Of a DNA stretch of 64,000 nt, positions 27,760-37,250 are shown piece after piece. The DNA comes from Flavobacteriaceae bacterium MAR_2009_75. GTDB taxonomy: Bacteria; Bacteroidota; Bacteroidia; Flavobacteriales; Flavobacteriaceae. Below the pieces are notes generated by a model. It was not told the origin of the DNA. It searched no databases and worked only from the letters and a program-made list of their open reading frames with translations. The stretch is taken from the NCBI GenBank assembly GCA_002813285.1, contig PHTZ01000001.1, forward strand, positions 1,549,501 through 1,613,500, in the 5' to 3' direction. Each line of letters starts with the position of its first letter. The stretch's first letter is position 1. The translations under genes and the position numbers were made by a program.

Positions 27760-29916
27760 TTAGCGAACGGTCAGCCATGTATAGCTTCCAGCAGGTATTT
27801 GTATAGGTAAATCAACAGTATAGTCTCGATTGAGATTATAGGTTTCGGTCAATTCGTCGTTTTCAGATATTTTAGCAGTAGTTTCCAATCCCGTATAGTA
27901 CAAAGGAATATTTACAAGCTCATCTATGTCTTCTGAAGTCGGATTGAACAAAAGGATCATCCCTTTTTCTTTGAATTTTGGGTCTACATGCATAAAACCA
28001 TCCCAAGTGAGCCCATTGGCTCTTCTTAGGTGAATTAAATCTGCATTCAAAATTTGTCGATATTGTTTGTACCACTTAATTTGATTTTGAACCAAGGTTT
28101 TGGTCTCTTTACTATCGAATAATCGAGGACCTCGATAACATGCCTGAACCCCTGCACCATAATTTTGTACCATATGCGCCTCATAAGCATTCAAATGCTC
28201 TTTTAAGGGTTCAAGTGTAGCAGCTTCTCCGCCACCATGATATTCGGTTAGCGGAACAAATGTCCATGCCATGCTAGGGGCTTTCTCCCAAGTGCCGTCA
28301 TAAATATTTTGCCTTCCCAACAGAATTTGCTGTTCTCGAGGTAATGACCAGTTGACTTCTCGGTACCCTATACCACACTTATTAGACCCTTGTAAAAAAT
28401 AGAAATCGGGCGCATTTAAGTAAATATCCTTTTCTCGAAGCGTATTATAAAAATCTACTGACATTTTCCATTGTACCCATTGTGAATCTTCATAACCTTT
28501 ATGGTACTTGTGTGATGTAGAAGCACAATAGTCACCGGGGTAAGGCCCATCATGTTCCAACAGATCAAAACCTGTTTCATCTAAAAAGTAAGCTATTTTT
28601 TGAAGATACTCATACCCCCATTGCGATGCCAAACATGGAGCATTCAAGAATTTGGCACCTCCGGGTTTTCCGGTTTCCTTATCTATTACATCGACCGAGT
28701 CTGCAATTTTTCTACTACTAAATAGAGAATATCCGCCCAGTTGAATGCCTTTTTTATGAGCGTAATCGGCCAGTTTTTTAAACTTTGAAATATTTATCGC
28801 TGTTGTATCTTCCATATTCAGACCGCTTCCAAAACTAAGAATGACCATTTCATAATCGGTAGCAGCACATTGATCAATTGCCGTTTTCACAACCTTTTCA
28901 TCAGTTGACGTCAAGTGCATAAATATGGGGTTCTCAGTTACCCAAGGTGCAAGTTTTCTATACATTTTTCGAACGCTCAAAGTATTTCGTTCACGCTCTG
29001 TACCATCTAAAAGCAATTCGTAGGTCTTAAAACTTTCAAAGGTATCACCATGCTTTAAAAGAGCATTCGGCCCAACCTCTAATTTGCTTTCCAAGAGACA
29101 AGGTGTCTCTAACAACCAGTTTACTTGTGAAGTATACTCTGGATCCGGAGACCAAAAGGTTGTTACATCTGACTCTCCGGTTGTAAACCCTCCGAAAGCA
29201 TAATCGCTTTCGACATGAATATTAGGTATTTTCCATTCCGATGGTGGTTCAACTGCATTTTCAACTTCTGGAAATGCCAAAATCTCATTCTTAAATCCGG
29301 TGACGGTTACCACATTATCAGACTGGTTTTCTACTGTCACCCATTTCGATAGTACGGGCATTTCATCAAAAATCGCATAATGAACAGAAACTGTAATTCG
29401 CTCTAACTCCTTCGCTTTATGATGGAATCTTAATATCAATTCTTTGCCCGAAGGAGCGATACGTTCGGTTGTGTTGTATCTTTTACTTCCTTTATAGTTA
29501 ATATTCGGTTCAAGTTGCTTTATCCTATATTCACTGAACTGAAAAGCTAAGGAGTCTGATGAAAGATTAGGGAGCCAGTCTTCAAGAAAGTACCCGTGCT
29601 CTTTAAGACCTACCAGACCACCCACGGCATAAGTACTATCATTTATAGCAATTTCAGCTTCTGGCTTAATACTGCGAAGCATTTGCTCACCAGTAACTAG
29701 ATTTTCAAAAACCACTGTAGCGGCGTTAGCGCCTAAATAAATCTTTCGGTGAATTAAACCATTTGATAAACTAATGGCTTCATTGCTCTCAGATATCTGT
29801 GCCGAATAACTACTTGAATCGATTAGCCAATCTATTTTTGAAGTTGACTGAGCTACTACCGGAGCGGTACTACAAACTAGAATTAAGAATAGAAATTGAT
29901 TCAGGTGTCTGTTCAT
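27760..29916 (-). CDS. Unassigned glycoside hydrolase-like protein, clan GH-D-like (GH27/GH36/GH31-like TIM barrel)
   Basis: A 718-residue exported protein (signal peptide to about residue 22, VVAQ). The N-terminal 300 residues form a beta-sandwich-like region similar in layout to the GH36/GH97 super-sandwich. A TIM-barrel part follows with EMVILSFGSGLNMED, KGIQLGGYSLFSS, FDLLEHDGPYPGDY (a candidate catalytic Asp in EHDGP) and YLNAPDFYFLQGSNKCGIGY, and the C-terminus is a beta domain ending in IPAGSYTWLTV. I do not recognise a named family with certainty; automatic pipelines may call it alpha-galactosidase. Its place between two GH29 fucosidases and 21 bp downstream of one suggests it removes a further sugar, perhaps galactose, from the fucan or a fucose-containing glycan. 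Confidence 0.6.
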   Translation of the reverse strand: MNRHLNQFLFLILVCSTAPVVAQSTSKIDWLIDSSSYSAQISESNEAISLSNGLIHRKIYLGANAATVVFENLVTGEQMLRSIKPEAEIAINDSTYAVGGLVGLKEHGYFLEDWLPNLSSDSLAFQFSEYRIKQLEPNINYKGSKRYNTTERIAPSGKELILRFHHKAKELERITVSVHYAIFDEMPVLSKWVTVENQSDNVVTVTGFKNEILAFPEVENAVEPPSEWKIPNIHVESDYAFGGFTTGESDVTTFWSPDPEYTSQVNWLLETPCLLESKLEVGPNALLKHGDTFESFKTYELLLDGTERERNTLSVRKMYRKLAPWVTENPIFMHLTSTDEKVVKTAIDQCAATDYEMVILSFGSGLNMEDTTAINISKFKKLADYAHKKGIQLGGYSLFSSRKIADSVDVIDKETGKPGGAKFLNAPCLASQWGYEYLQKIAYFLDETGFDLLEHDGPYPGDYCASTSHKYHKGYEDSQWVQWKMSVDFYNTLREKDIYLNAPDFYFLQGSNKCGIGYREVNWSLPREQQILLGRQNIYDGTWEKAPSMAWTFVPLTEYHGGGEAATLEPLKEHLNAYEAHMVQNYGAGVQACYRGPRLFDSKETKTLVQNQIKWYKQYRQILNADLIHLRRANGLTWDGFMHVDPKFKEKGMILLFNPTSEDIDELVNIPLYYTGLETTAKISENDELTETYNLNRDYTVDLPIQIPAGSYTWLTVR

Positions 29917-29937
29917 TTTAATTGAAATGGTTAGAAC

Positions 29938-31269
29938 TTAATTACTTTCAATAACGGAACCATCTTCACGATAAAGATCAACCTCACCCTCTAACATAAC
30001 AGCGAGCACCGTCATGTTTTTGTCAAGTACATGCTCTGGCAATTTAATATACTTAATACCGGGGTAATGACTCCAATAAACCTTGCCCACTTCTTGATGG
30101 TTAAGTTTTGTGCCTTCACCGACTACATAAATACGGTTGATGTTATTTTTTAAACCTCTCAGTACGACTTCTCCGTTTGAATCTCCCTTTACAAATAGAT
30201 AAAGAACTTTTTTATCTTTTGACAAAGTTGACGGGCCATAAAAATGCTCTTTCGGTATACCTGATATAGTACCGTAAATCGCTTCTTTGTGTTTATTTGT
30301 CCAGCGCCCTAGACCTTCAAGAATTTCAACCTGTTCTTCAGGGATAGAACCATCACCCTTGGGGCCTATATCTAACAAAAGATTTCCGCCGTTGCTTATA
30401 ACATCGGTGAAAATGCCAATTATCTGGTCCGTAGTCTTGTAATCATGGTCATTCTTTTGATAGCCCCAAGAGTTGTTCATGGTCATACACAACTCCCAAA
30501 ATTTATTTTCAGGTCTAGTGATTGGCATGCCTTGTTCCGGTGTCGCATAGTCACCTTCATTCTTAAGTCTAGAATTGAGAATGACATTTGGATTTTTCTC
30601 TTGCAACATAGCCCTTACTTTTGGAGCTTCCCATTCTTCTGAACTATGTTCCCAATCTCCATCGAACCAATATAAATCAGGATTATATTTTTCTGATAAT
30701 TCTTTCAGTTGACCTTGGTATAACTTCAAGAATTTTTGCCATCGTTGTGGTTCTTCTTGAGCCTTATATCTTAGTGAATCACGGGTGAAGTGCGTGTACC
30801 CTTCATGAGACCAATCTGGTAGAGAATAATATATACCAAGTTTTAAACCTTCTTTCTTTACAGCATCAGCAAATGGGGTAAGCACATCTTTTTTCGCAGA
30901 CGCACTTTCGATAGCGCTGAAATTACCAAATTTGGTATTCCACAAGGCAAAACCCTCATGATGCTTAGAGGTAATGACCGTATATTTGGCCCCGGCATTT
31001 TTAATCAATCGAACCCATTCTTGGGGATTATAATTTTTTGCTGAAAAACCCTTGGTCTGCTTTAGGTAGTCTTTATGTGAAATATAGCCGTTGTAGAAAG
31101 ACCAAGATTCATCGATCCCGTTCACCGAATACAACCCCCAATGGATAAATATACCTAATTTGGCATCTTTAAACCATTGCATTTTCTCTTCATTCAAGGT
31201 CATTTCGCTGGTTTGCGCTTGAACCGATAGAACTATAAAAGACAAAAAACCATATATAAACTTTCGCAT
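29938..31269 (-). CDS. GH29 alpha-L-fucosidase
   Basis: A 443-residue secreted enzyme (signal peptide to about residue 19, VQAQ). GH29 motifs are KLGIFIHWGLYSVNG (near residue 40), SKHHEGFALW (101-110) and the nucleophile segment LYWFDGDWE (Asp203). It has a short C-terminal beta domain but no binding module, the arrangement of the broad-substrate GH29 branch. Mid-operon: 12 bp separate it from the esterase gene upstream. It is one of three non-identical GH29 copies in this operon, each with a different accessory layout. Confidence 0.93.
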   Translation of the reverse strand: MRKFIYGFLSFIVLSVQAQTSEMTLNEEKMQWFKDAKLGIFIHWGLYSVNGIDESWSFYNGYISHKDYLKQTKGFSAKNYNPQEWVRLIKNAGAKYTVITSKHHEGFALWNTKFGNFSAIESASAKKDVLTPFADAVKKEGLKLGIYYSLPDWSHEGYTHFTRDSLRYKAQEEPQRWQKFLKLYQGQLKELSEKYNPDLYWFDGDWEHSSEEWEAPKVRAMLQEKNPNVILNSRLKNEGDYATPEQGMPITRPENKFWELCMTMNNSWGYQKNDHDYKTTDQIIGIFTDVISNGGNLLLDIGPKGDGSIPEEQVEILEGLGRWTNKHKEAIYGTISGIPKEHFYGPSTLSKDKKVLYLFVKGDSNGEVVLRGLKNNINRIYVVGEGTKLNHQEVGKVYWSHYPGIKYIKLPEHVLDKNMTVLAVMLEGEVDLYREDGSVIESN

Positions 31270-31281
31270 GTATCCTAAACT

Positions 31282-33405
31282 TTAATCTATGTGTTGTTTA
31301 ATGTATTTGGCCCAAACTTTATACCCTTTTGGTTTAAGGTGGATGCCATCATCTGAAAACAAATCTTTCTTCAATTCACCGTGGGTATCTATAAAAAAAC
31401 GGCTGATTTCATGATAAGTTACCTGAGGCTCCCCTTTGAAATTTTTTAAGCCGTCGTGCACCTTCCAATATTTTTTTCTCTGTGATAATTCTTGTAACGT
31501 TCCGGTAACCAAGGGACCAAACAAGTGTATTTTAGCACTCGGAAATTTATATTTTGCCAATTCTACGGTATTTCGAATACCTTCTATGATTTCATCAGCA
31601 CTATCGAAAGGAAAATTATTGACCCCAATGGTCAATACCACATTTTTTGGGTTGGCGTTTTCATAATTACCATTACCGAGCCTCCAAAGAATATTTTGAG
31701 TTCTGTCACCTGAAATTCCGGCATTTATCCAGTGAATTTCTGAAAAATATTCCTCCGTTGCTTCTTCTCCCGGTCTATGGGTTACTAGGCTTCTACTGCC
31801 GCCAAAACCTTGTGTTATAGAGTTACCGATCAATAACAAATCTACATTTGAAGAATTGGAACAAATTTTATTAATATCGTCCGCTTGCGCCCACCAATCT
31901 TTACCCTCTACCCAACCTGCCGCAGAACGATATTCTGCCGATGGGGCGGGTACAATAGCTGAATTTATCTTCGTATTGGTAGCCCTCAGAATAAAGTCTA
32001 CAATGGGAGATGGATTTATTAGACTATGCGGATGATGGCCGACCTCCGACTTATAAATGGTTTCGATTGAGGCTCCGCTCTCTTTTAAAGCTTTGACAAA
32101 AGGAGCGGTATTTTCCGCTACAGGAACAACCTTATCAACCTCACCACAAATATGTAATATTGGAAAGCCTCCCTTGGCTATTTGCCCAACTTTATTCAAA
32201 GGATTTATATGGTCATTTTTAGAGCTTTTATCATCAAGAAAATCATAGGCCAGTTTATACTTTTCCCAATCTTGGGCACTGCCCTCGCCAGCCCCAAACC
32301 CACCGGGCCAACTTTTACCACTTAAAACAGGTGCATCGGCATAAACACAGGCTACTTTATCGGGGTTTTCAGCTGCCCAATTATAAGCGATGAGTCCGCC
32401 CCTGCTCATGGCCTCCAATACCACTTTTTTAGCAAAACCTGCACTGGTTATTATATCATAAAAATTGTTCCACCTGCTGACCGCTTCAGAATTTCCGTAT
32501 AGATCCGTAACGTCACAGTAAGCTATGTGAAAACCACGTTCCAACAAAGCAATATCAGTTTGTGGTTCATGCCCCCAAAATCTGGCGCGCAACACCCAAG
32601 GTTTACTTGATATGGCCTTTTTAGGAAGGGCTATTTTTATGTTGTTCCCGTTCAGGCTATATTCCTTGAGTTGAAAACCGTGAAAATTGTTGACCGATAC
32701 CACCTTCATCTCTTGAGATAAATTGACTTCGATTTCGGTCGGCACCGTTTTTCGAACCAAATGTTCATGTAATCTTTTGGCTACTACGGCAGCTCCCAAA
32801 TCAGAAGGGTGAATTTTATCAGGAAGCAAATCTTCACGATCAATGAACAAATGATATAAATCTATGATTTCAGATTCCGTTTCATAAGCAACCTTTCTTA
32901 GGGCCGGAATAATCGATTCTTTGATAACGGGGTTATAAATGCTTGTAGAGTCTTTTGTGAAAGCAGGTACCGGTAATAATAAAATGACACGGGCATTCTC
33001 ATTTTTGACTTTAAAACTTTGAATCAACGCTTTAGAGTCTTCTTCTAGAAAATTATAATAGGGTCTATTTTGGGACTTACTATCGTTGGTACCCAACTTT
33101 ATAAAAACCACATCTGGTTCGAAGTCTAAAGCTTTTTTATATTCATCGGTTTCCCAATAGGGGTAATCCCCTTTTTTCAATAATGTAGTACCACTTACTC
33201 CAAAATTTTGAACCGAATAGTCGCTACCCAATAAATTCTGAAGTTGCGCGGGATATGCATTTTTTAATCTGTTGTGAAGTCTAGCCCCATAGGTAATACT
33301 GTTTCCGACGCAGGCAACCTTAATCGGTTCAACAGTATTATTTTGACCTTTTACCGTCAGATAAAACGACAGCAAAATCAAAAAACAAACGACACGTTTT
33401 AGCAC
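31282..33405 (-). CDS. Three-domain esterase: SGNH hydrolase, alpha/beta hydrolase, SGNH hydrolase
   Basis: A 707-residue exported protein. Residues about 28-220 are an SGNH/GDSL esterase (VGNSITYG, Ser36; LGTNDS; DKIHP, Asp196 and His199). Residues about 265-475 are an alpha/beta hydrolase with nucleophile elbow AMSRGG (Ser334), Asp424 (GEVDKVV) and His457 or His458. Residues about 520-707 are a second SGNH domain (IGNSITQG, Ser529; IGVNN; DDGIH, Asp686 and His689). All three triads look intact. Such enzymes remove acyl groups from sugars, and fucoidans are often O-acetylated, so deacetylation for the neighbouring fucosidases is likely. The start is GTG: an in-frame TAG lies two codons upstream and the signal peptide (MLKRVVCFLILLSFYL) begins right there. 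Confidence 0.88.
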   Translation of the reverse strand: MLKRVVCFLILLSFYLTVKGQNNTVEPIKVACVGNSITYGARLHNRLKNAYPAQLQNLLGSDYSVQNFGVSGTTLLKKGDYPYWETDEYKKALDFEPDVVFIKLGTNDSKSQNRPYYNFLEEDSKALIQSFKVKNENARVILLLPVPAFTKDSTSIYNPVIKESIIPALRKVAYETESEIIDLYHLFIDREDLLPDKIHPSDLGAAVVAKRLHEHLVRKTVPTEIEVNLSQEMKVVSVNNFHGFQLKEYSLNGNNIKIALPKKAISSKPWVLRARFWGHEPQTDIALLERGFHIAYCDVTDLYGNSEAVSRWNNFYDIITSAGFAKKVVLEAMSRGGLIAYNWAAENPDKVACVYADAPVLSGKSWPGGFGAGEGSAQDWEKYKLAYDFLDDKSSKNDHINPLNKVGQIAKGGFPILHICGEVDKVVPVAENTAPFVKALKESGASIETIYKSEVGHHPHSLINPSPIVDFILRATNTKINSAIVPAPSAEYRSAAGWVEGKDWWAQADDINKICSNSSNVDLLLIGNSITQGFGGSRSLVTHRPGEEATEEYFSEIHWINAGISGDRTQNILWRLGNGNYENANPKNVVLTIGVNNFPFDSADEIIEGIRNTVELAKYKFPSAKIHLFGPLVTGTLQELSQRKKYWKVHDGLKNFKGEPQVTYHEISRFFIDTHGELKKDLFSDDGIHLKPKGYKVWAKYIKQHID

Positions 33406-33423
33406 GCTCTAATATTTATGGGT

Positions 33424-34890
33424 TTACTTGAATTTAAAGGTAAAAGCTTCCGTTTTCAATAGGGTTGATTTTAATTCATCAGGAATTTCAATTACAAACC
33501 CCTTATCCCTTTTCTTCCATCTAAGTCGTTTGTTGAAACCGAGCAATTGAGCTTTACCACCTTCTGGCACCAAGCCTTCAAAATAAATTTCGGACGGAAT
33601 CTCAGTTTGTTCCTCCTCCACCAAATAAATCAAGAACAGTTCACCGGAAGGTTTAGAAGTAACACAAATGTTCTCATACTTATATGGTGCTTTTGCTTCG
33701 GTTTCATAAATGGCCTCGTCATTAGCATCCATCCATACACCAATTTCTTCAAGTAATTTGTAAGCGCCAGCATCCCATTCCCCTTCAGGGCTAGGGGCAA
33801 TATTCAAGAGTAAATTTCCTCCCTTAGCTACAATATCTACCAAGGTATGCACGGCCTCTCTGCCTGACATGTATTTCGCATTGGGTGAATATGACCACCC
33901 ACCACCCGCAATGATACAAGACTCCCACGGGTAGGGAAGCGGTTTTTCAGGAATGCGGTTTTCCGGTGTCAAGTAATTTTGATTTTTACCGTGAACGGCT
34001 CGATCCACCACAATGAGTCCCGGTTGTTCTTTACGGGCCTTTTCCACTAACTGGTCCATTTGAATGTCTTGGTTGACAATTCGATTTTTGAGATAACCAC
34101 TTTCGTTGTCTTTCAATTGACCATCGTACCAACTGGTTATTTCTGACTTCGGAGTTTCTGCCACCCAACCTCCATCAAGCCAAAGAATATCAACCTTGCC
34201 ATAATCTGTGAGCAATTCTAGAATTTGGTTATGGGTAAAATCAGTAAACTCTTGCCACTTTTCAGGATTCTCTTCTGGACTATAATTTACATTTCGATCT
34301 CTTGGCGGATAGTAGGGATCCCAATAAGAATCTACATTCCAATCGGGCTTTGAGAAATATGCCCCGGCCCAAAGCCCTTCACTTCTGAAAGCTTCAAAAA
34401 TCTCTTTTGTAATATTGGATTTCGGATTGGTACTGAACGGGGTTTTAGAATCCGTTATTTTATAATCTGTGTACTTACTATCAAACATAGAGAAGCCATC
34501 GTGATGCTTGGTCGTGAACACGACATATTTCATTCCTGCATTTTTGGCCGCCTTGGCCCATTTCTCAGGATTGAATTTGACCGGATTAAAAGTGGTCTGC
34601 AATTCTTCATACTCTTTTTTATAAGCGAAGTAATTTTCAGGATTCGAGCCTTTTTTACGTTCGCACCAACCATATTCCTCTGGGCAAATAGACCATGATT
34701 CTACCACGCCCCATTGGCTATAAGGCCCCCAATGCATGAGCAATCCAAACTTTACATCTTGCCATTGATCTAATTTTTCAAGTACCAAAGGGTCGGTTTC
34801 AGGCACATAACGTTCATCTTCATAGATGGCCTGCGCACTCAACAATTGAAGAAAAAATAAGCAAATAAGATTGGTTAAGGTTGGTTTCAT
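33424..34890 (-). CDS. GH29 alpha-L-fucosidase
   Basis: A 488-residue secreted protein (signal peptide to about residue 20, LLSAQ). GH29 motifs: KFGLLMHWGPYSQWG (near residue 48), TKHHDGFSMFDS (127-138) and the nucleophile segment DILWLDGGW (Asp239). An unusual insertion with three cysteines or acidic residues (ICPEEYGWCERKKG, about residues 68-81) lies in a loop near the active-site mouth, seen in one GH29 subgroup. A C-terminal beta domain follows. It is 18 bp after the esterase gene in genome order (upstream in transcription) and 15 bp from the FAH-family enzyme, all one operon. Confidence 0.92.
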   Translation of the reverse strand: MKPTLTNLICLFFLQLLSAQAIYEDERYVPETDPLVLEKLDQWQDVKFGLLMHWGPYSQWGVVESWSICPEEYGWCERKKGSNPENYFAYKKEYEELQTTFNPVKFNPEKWAKAAKNAGMKYVVFTTKHHDGFSMFDSKYTDYKITDSKTPFSTNPKSNITKEIFEAFRSEGLWAGAYFSKPDWNVDSYWDPYYPPRDRNVNYSPEENPEKWQEFTDFTHNQILELLTDYGKVDILWLDGGWVAETPKSEITSWYDGQLKDNESGYLKNRIVNQDIQMDQLVEKARKEQPGLIVVDRAVHGKNQNYLTPENRIPEKPLPYPWESCIIAGGGWSYSPNAKYMSGREAVHTLVDIVAKGGNLLLNIAPSPEGEWDAGAYKLLEEIGVWMDANDEAIYETEAKAPYKYENICVTSKPSGELFLIYLVEEEQTEIPSEIYFEGLVPEGGKAQLLGFNKRLRWKKRDKGFVIEIPDELKSTLLKTEAFTFKFK

Positions 34891-34905
34891 ATCCGTTTTG
34901 GTTTG

Positions 34906-35766
34906 TTACGATGCAGAATAGGCTTTCGCCACTTGTTTCGAGCTGCCCAACCCTTCAATACCCAATTCTACCACATCACCTGGCTTAAGGTATTTAGGAG
35001 GGTTAAAGCCTAGCCCTACACCAGCTGGCGTACCGGTAGAAATAATATCACCCGGCAATAATGTCATAAATTCACTGATATAACTGACCACTTCTTGAAC
35101 ATTAAAAATAAAATCGGAAGTAGAGCTATCCTGAATTTTTTCACCGTTGAGCTCGAGCCAAAGATTCAAGTTATTAGGGTCTTCGATCTCATCTTTGGTG
35201 GCTATAAAAGGCCCGATAGGTGCGAACGTATCAGAACCTTTACCTTTACACCACTGCCCTTCTTTTTCTAATTGATAGGCGCGTTCACTATAATCGTTGT
35301 GCAACACATAACCTGCAACATGGTTCAATGCATTTTCTTTGGTCACATAAGACGCTTTTTCACCGATTACGATAGCCAGTTCTACCTCCCAATCAGTTTT
35401 CTCACTACCCCTAGGAATAATTATATCGTCATTGGGGCCGACGATGGCCGAAGTAGCTTTAAAAAACAACACAGGTTCTTTAGGTATGGTCATACCGCCT
35501 TCGGCAGCATGTTTAGCATAATTCAAGCCTACACAGACAATTTTTGAAGGTCTAACCAATGGTGGGCCCAATCGCACGTCGTCAGGAATATTTTTACAAT
35601 ATGATTGGTTTTCTTTTAACCATTCCGCTAATCTTTCAACGCCACCTGTACCGAAGAAGTTTTCATCAAAATCTTCTCCGAATGAAGAAATATTAATGCG
35701 CGAGCCATCGGTTAATTGAACACCTGGTTTTTCTTTACCTGAAATTCCGTATCGAATCAGTTTCAT
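34906..35766 (-). CDS. Fumarylacetoacetate-hydrolase-family enzyme, probable 2,4-diketo-3-deoxy-L-fuconate hydrolase
   Basis: A 286-residue cytoplasmic protein of the FAH fold. The metal site is visible in the ExE motif DWEVELAIVIG (Glu127, Glu129), with VGLNYAKHA around His86 and HNDYSERAYQ downstream, and the C-terminal GDIISTGTPAGVG loop. In the non-phosphorylating L-fucose route a FAH-family enzyme splits 2,4-diketo-3-deoxy-L-fuconate to pyruvate and L-lactate. Its gene lies 40 bp after a gene for L-fuconate dehydratase and directly before fucosidase genes, which makes this role more likely than tyrosine or aromatic-acid catabolism. Confidence 0.85.
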   Translation of the reverse strand: MKLIRYGISGKEKPGVQLTDGSRINISSFGEDFDENFFGTGGVERLAEWLKENQSYCKNIPDDVRLGPPLVRPSKIVCVGLNYAKHAAEGGMTIPKEPVLFFKATSAIVGPNDDIIIPRGSEKTDWEVELAIVIGEKASYVTKENALNHVAGYVLHNDYSERAYQLEKEGQWCKGKGSDTFAPIGPFIATKDEIEDPNNLNLWLELNGEKIQDSSTSDFIFNVQEVVSYISEFMTLLPGDIISTGTPAGVGLGFNPPKYLKPGDVVELGIEGLGSSKQVAKAYSAS

Positions 35767-35806
35767 AGTATCGTAATATTTTAGATTGAAGTTGAATTAA
35801 ATTTCA

Positions 35807-37144
35807 CTAAGGTCGTGCATTCATGGCCAACCCGTTAATCTCTTGCCAAACCGAACCTGTCGGAAACAGGTAGTTTTCAATAGATTCAGTTTTCATCGAA
35901 ATACTGAAACCTGGTAATTTGGGTGGCATATAAGCCCCATTTTTTATGACTACTGGGTCATGAAAATGCTCATGTAGATGGTCTACATATTCAATAATCC
36001 GGTTTTCCATAGATCCACTGACCGCAATATAATCAATCATTGAAAGATGCTGAACATATTCACATAAACCTACCCCACCTGCATGGGGGCAAACCGGAAT
36101 ATCAAATTTTGCCGCCATGAGCAAGATGGCCAAAATTTCGTTGACGCCGCCAACCCTGCAGCTATCAATTTGGCAAATACCAATGGCCTCGGCCTGCAAA
36201 AGCTGTTTGAACATGACCCTATTCTGACAATGCTCACCGGTCGCAACATGAATGGGAGCTATTGCCTTCGCAATTTTAGCATGGCCCAATATATCATCAG
36301 GGCTAGTGGGTTCTTCTATCCAGTAAGGGTTGTATTTGGCTAATTCTTTCATATTTGTGATGGCCTCATCAACATCCCACTTTTGATTGGCATCCATCAT
36401 CAACCTTAAATTAGGTCCAATCTCTTCACGAATGATATTAGCACGACGCATATCATCTTTCAAATCTGAACCTACTTTAATTTTTATATGGTCAAAACCC
36501 AATTCTTTTGCTTCTTGACAGAGTCTTCGCATTTTATCATCAGAATAGCCCAACCAACCTGCGGAAGTGGTGTAAGCACGATATCCCTTTTCTTCCAGTA
36601 AAGCTATTCGCTCTTTTTTTGTCGACTCTTGTTTCTTCAGAATTTCAAGAGCTTCATCTGGTGTAACCGCATCAGTGATATACGTAAAGTCAATACATGA
36701 AACCAACTCTTCTGGAGACATATCAACAATCAACTTCCATAGGGGTTTACTTTCCACTTTTGCATATAAATCCCAAACGGCATTTACAAGGGCAGCTGTT
36801 GCTAAGTGAATCACCCCCTTCTCAGGACCAAGCCATCTCAACTGGCTATCACCGGTAATCATTTTATAAAAATCGCCCATGTTCGAAGTAAAACTTTCAA
36901 GTGTCTTACCAACAACCAATGGAGCTAACGACTTGATTGCCGCCACACAAAGCTCATTGCCCCTACCTATGGTAAAAGTGAGTCCGTGACCTTCTATATT
37001 TTTTGGGTGATCCGTCTTTAAAGTCACGTATGCCGCAGAATAGTCTGGATCCGGATTCATGGCGTCAGACCCATCAAGAGACTTACTGGTAGGAAAGCGT
37101 ACATCTCTCACCTCTATGTCAGAAATAGTTATAGTTGCAGTCAT
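35807..37144 (-). CDS. L-fuconate dehydratase (enolase superfamily)
   Basis: A 445-residue cytoplasmic enzyme of the mandelate-racemase/enolase superfamily, the size of characterised L-fuconate dehydratases. Seen are the KxK motif DHIKIKVG (Lys221, Lys223), metal ligands in MMDANQKW (Asp251), WIEEPTSPDD (Glu277 or Glu278) and ATGEHCQNR (Glu304), and the catalytic histidine in VCPHAGGVGL (His354). It dehydrates L-fuconate to 2-keto-3-deoxy-L-fuconate. As first gene of the minus-strand operon it is followed by the FAH enzyme and the fucosidases. The steps before it (fucose dehydrogenase, lactonase) and the KDF dehydrogenase are not beside it in this window. Confidence 0.93.
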   Translation of the reverse strand: MTATITISDIEVRDVRFPTSKSLDGSDAMNPDPDYSAAYVTLKTDHPKNIEGHGLTFTIGRGNELCVAAIKSLAPLVVGKTLESFTSNMGDFYKMITGDSQLRWLGPEKGVIHLATAALVNAVWDLYAKVESKPLWKLIVDMSPEELVSCIDFTYITDAVTPDEALEILKKQESTKKERIALLEEKGYRAYTTSAGWLGYSDDKMRRLCQEAKELGFDHIKIKVGSDLKDDMRRANIIREEIGPNLRLMMDANQKWDVDEAITNMKELAKYNPYWIEEPTSPDDILGHAKIAKAIAPIHVATGEHCQNRVMFKQLLQAEAIGICQIDSCRVGGVNEILAILLMAAKFDIPVCPHAGGVGLCEYVQHLSMIDYIAVSGSMENRIIEYVDHLHEHFHDPVVIKNGAYMPPKLPGFSISMKTESIENYLFPTGSVWQEINGLAMNARP

Positions 37145-37250
37145 TAAAAAGAATATTTAGAGCAAAACTAATTTAAGAGGTTAAACATTTCTACCTCAAA
37201 AATGATAATCAATAATACTTTTTTTGCCCTAAATAATTTTTTATCACTTT

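Noticed and set aside
37145-37250. Possible inverted repeat GAGGT/ACCTC between the AraC gene and the fucose operon
   Set aside because: Only 5 bp arms; cannot be told from chance.
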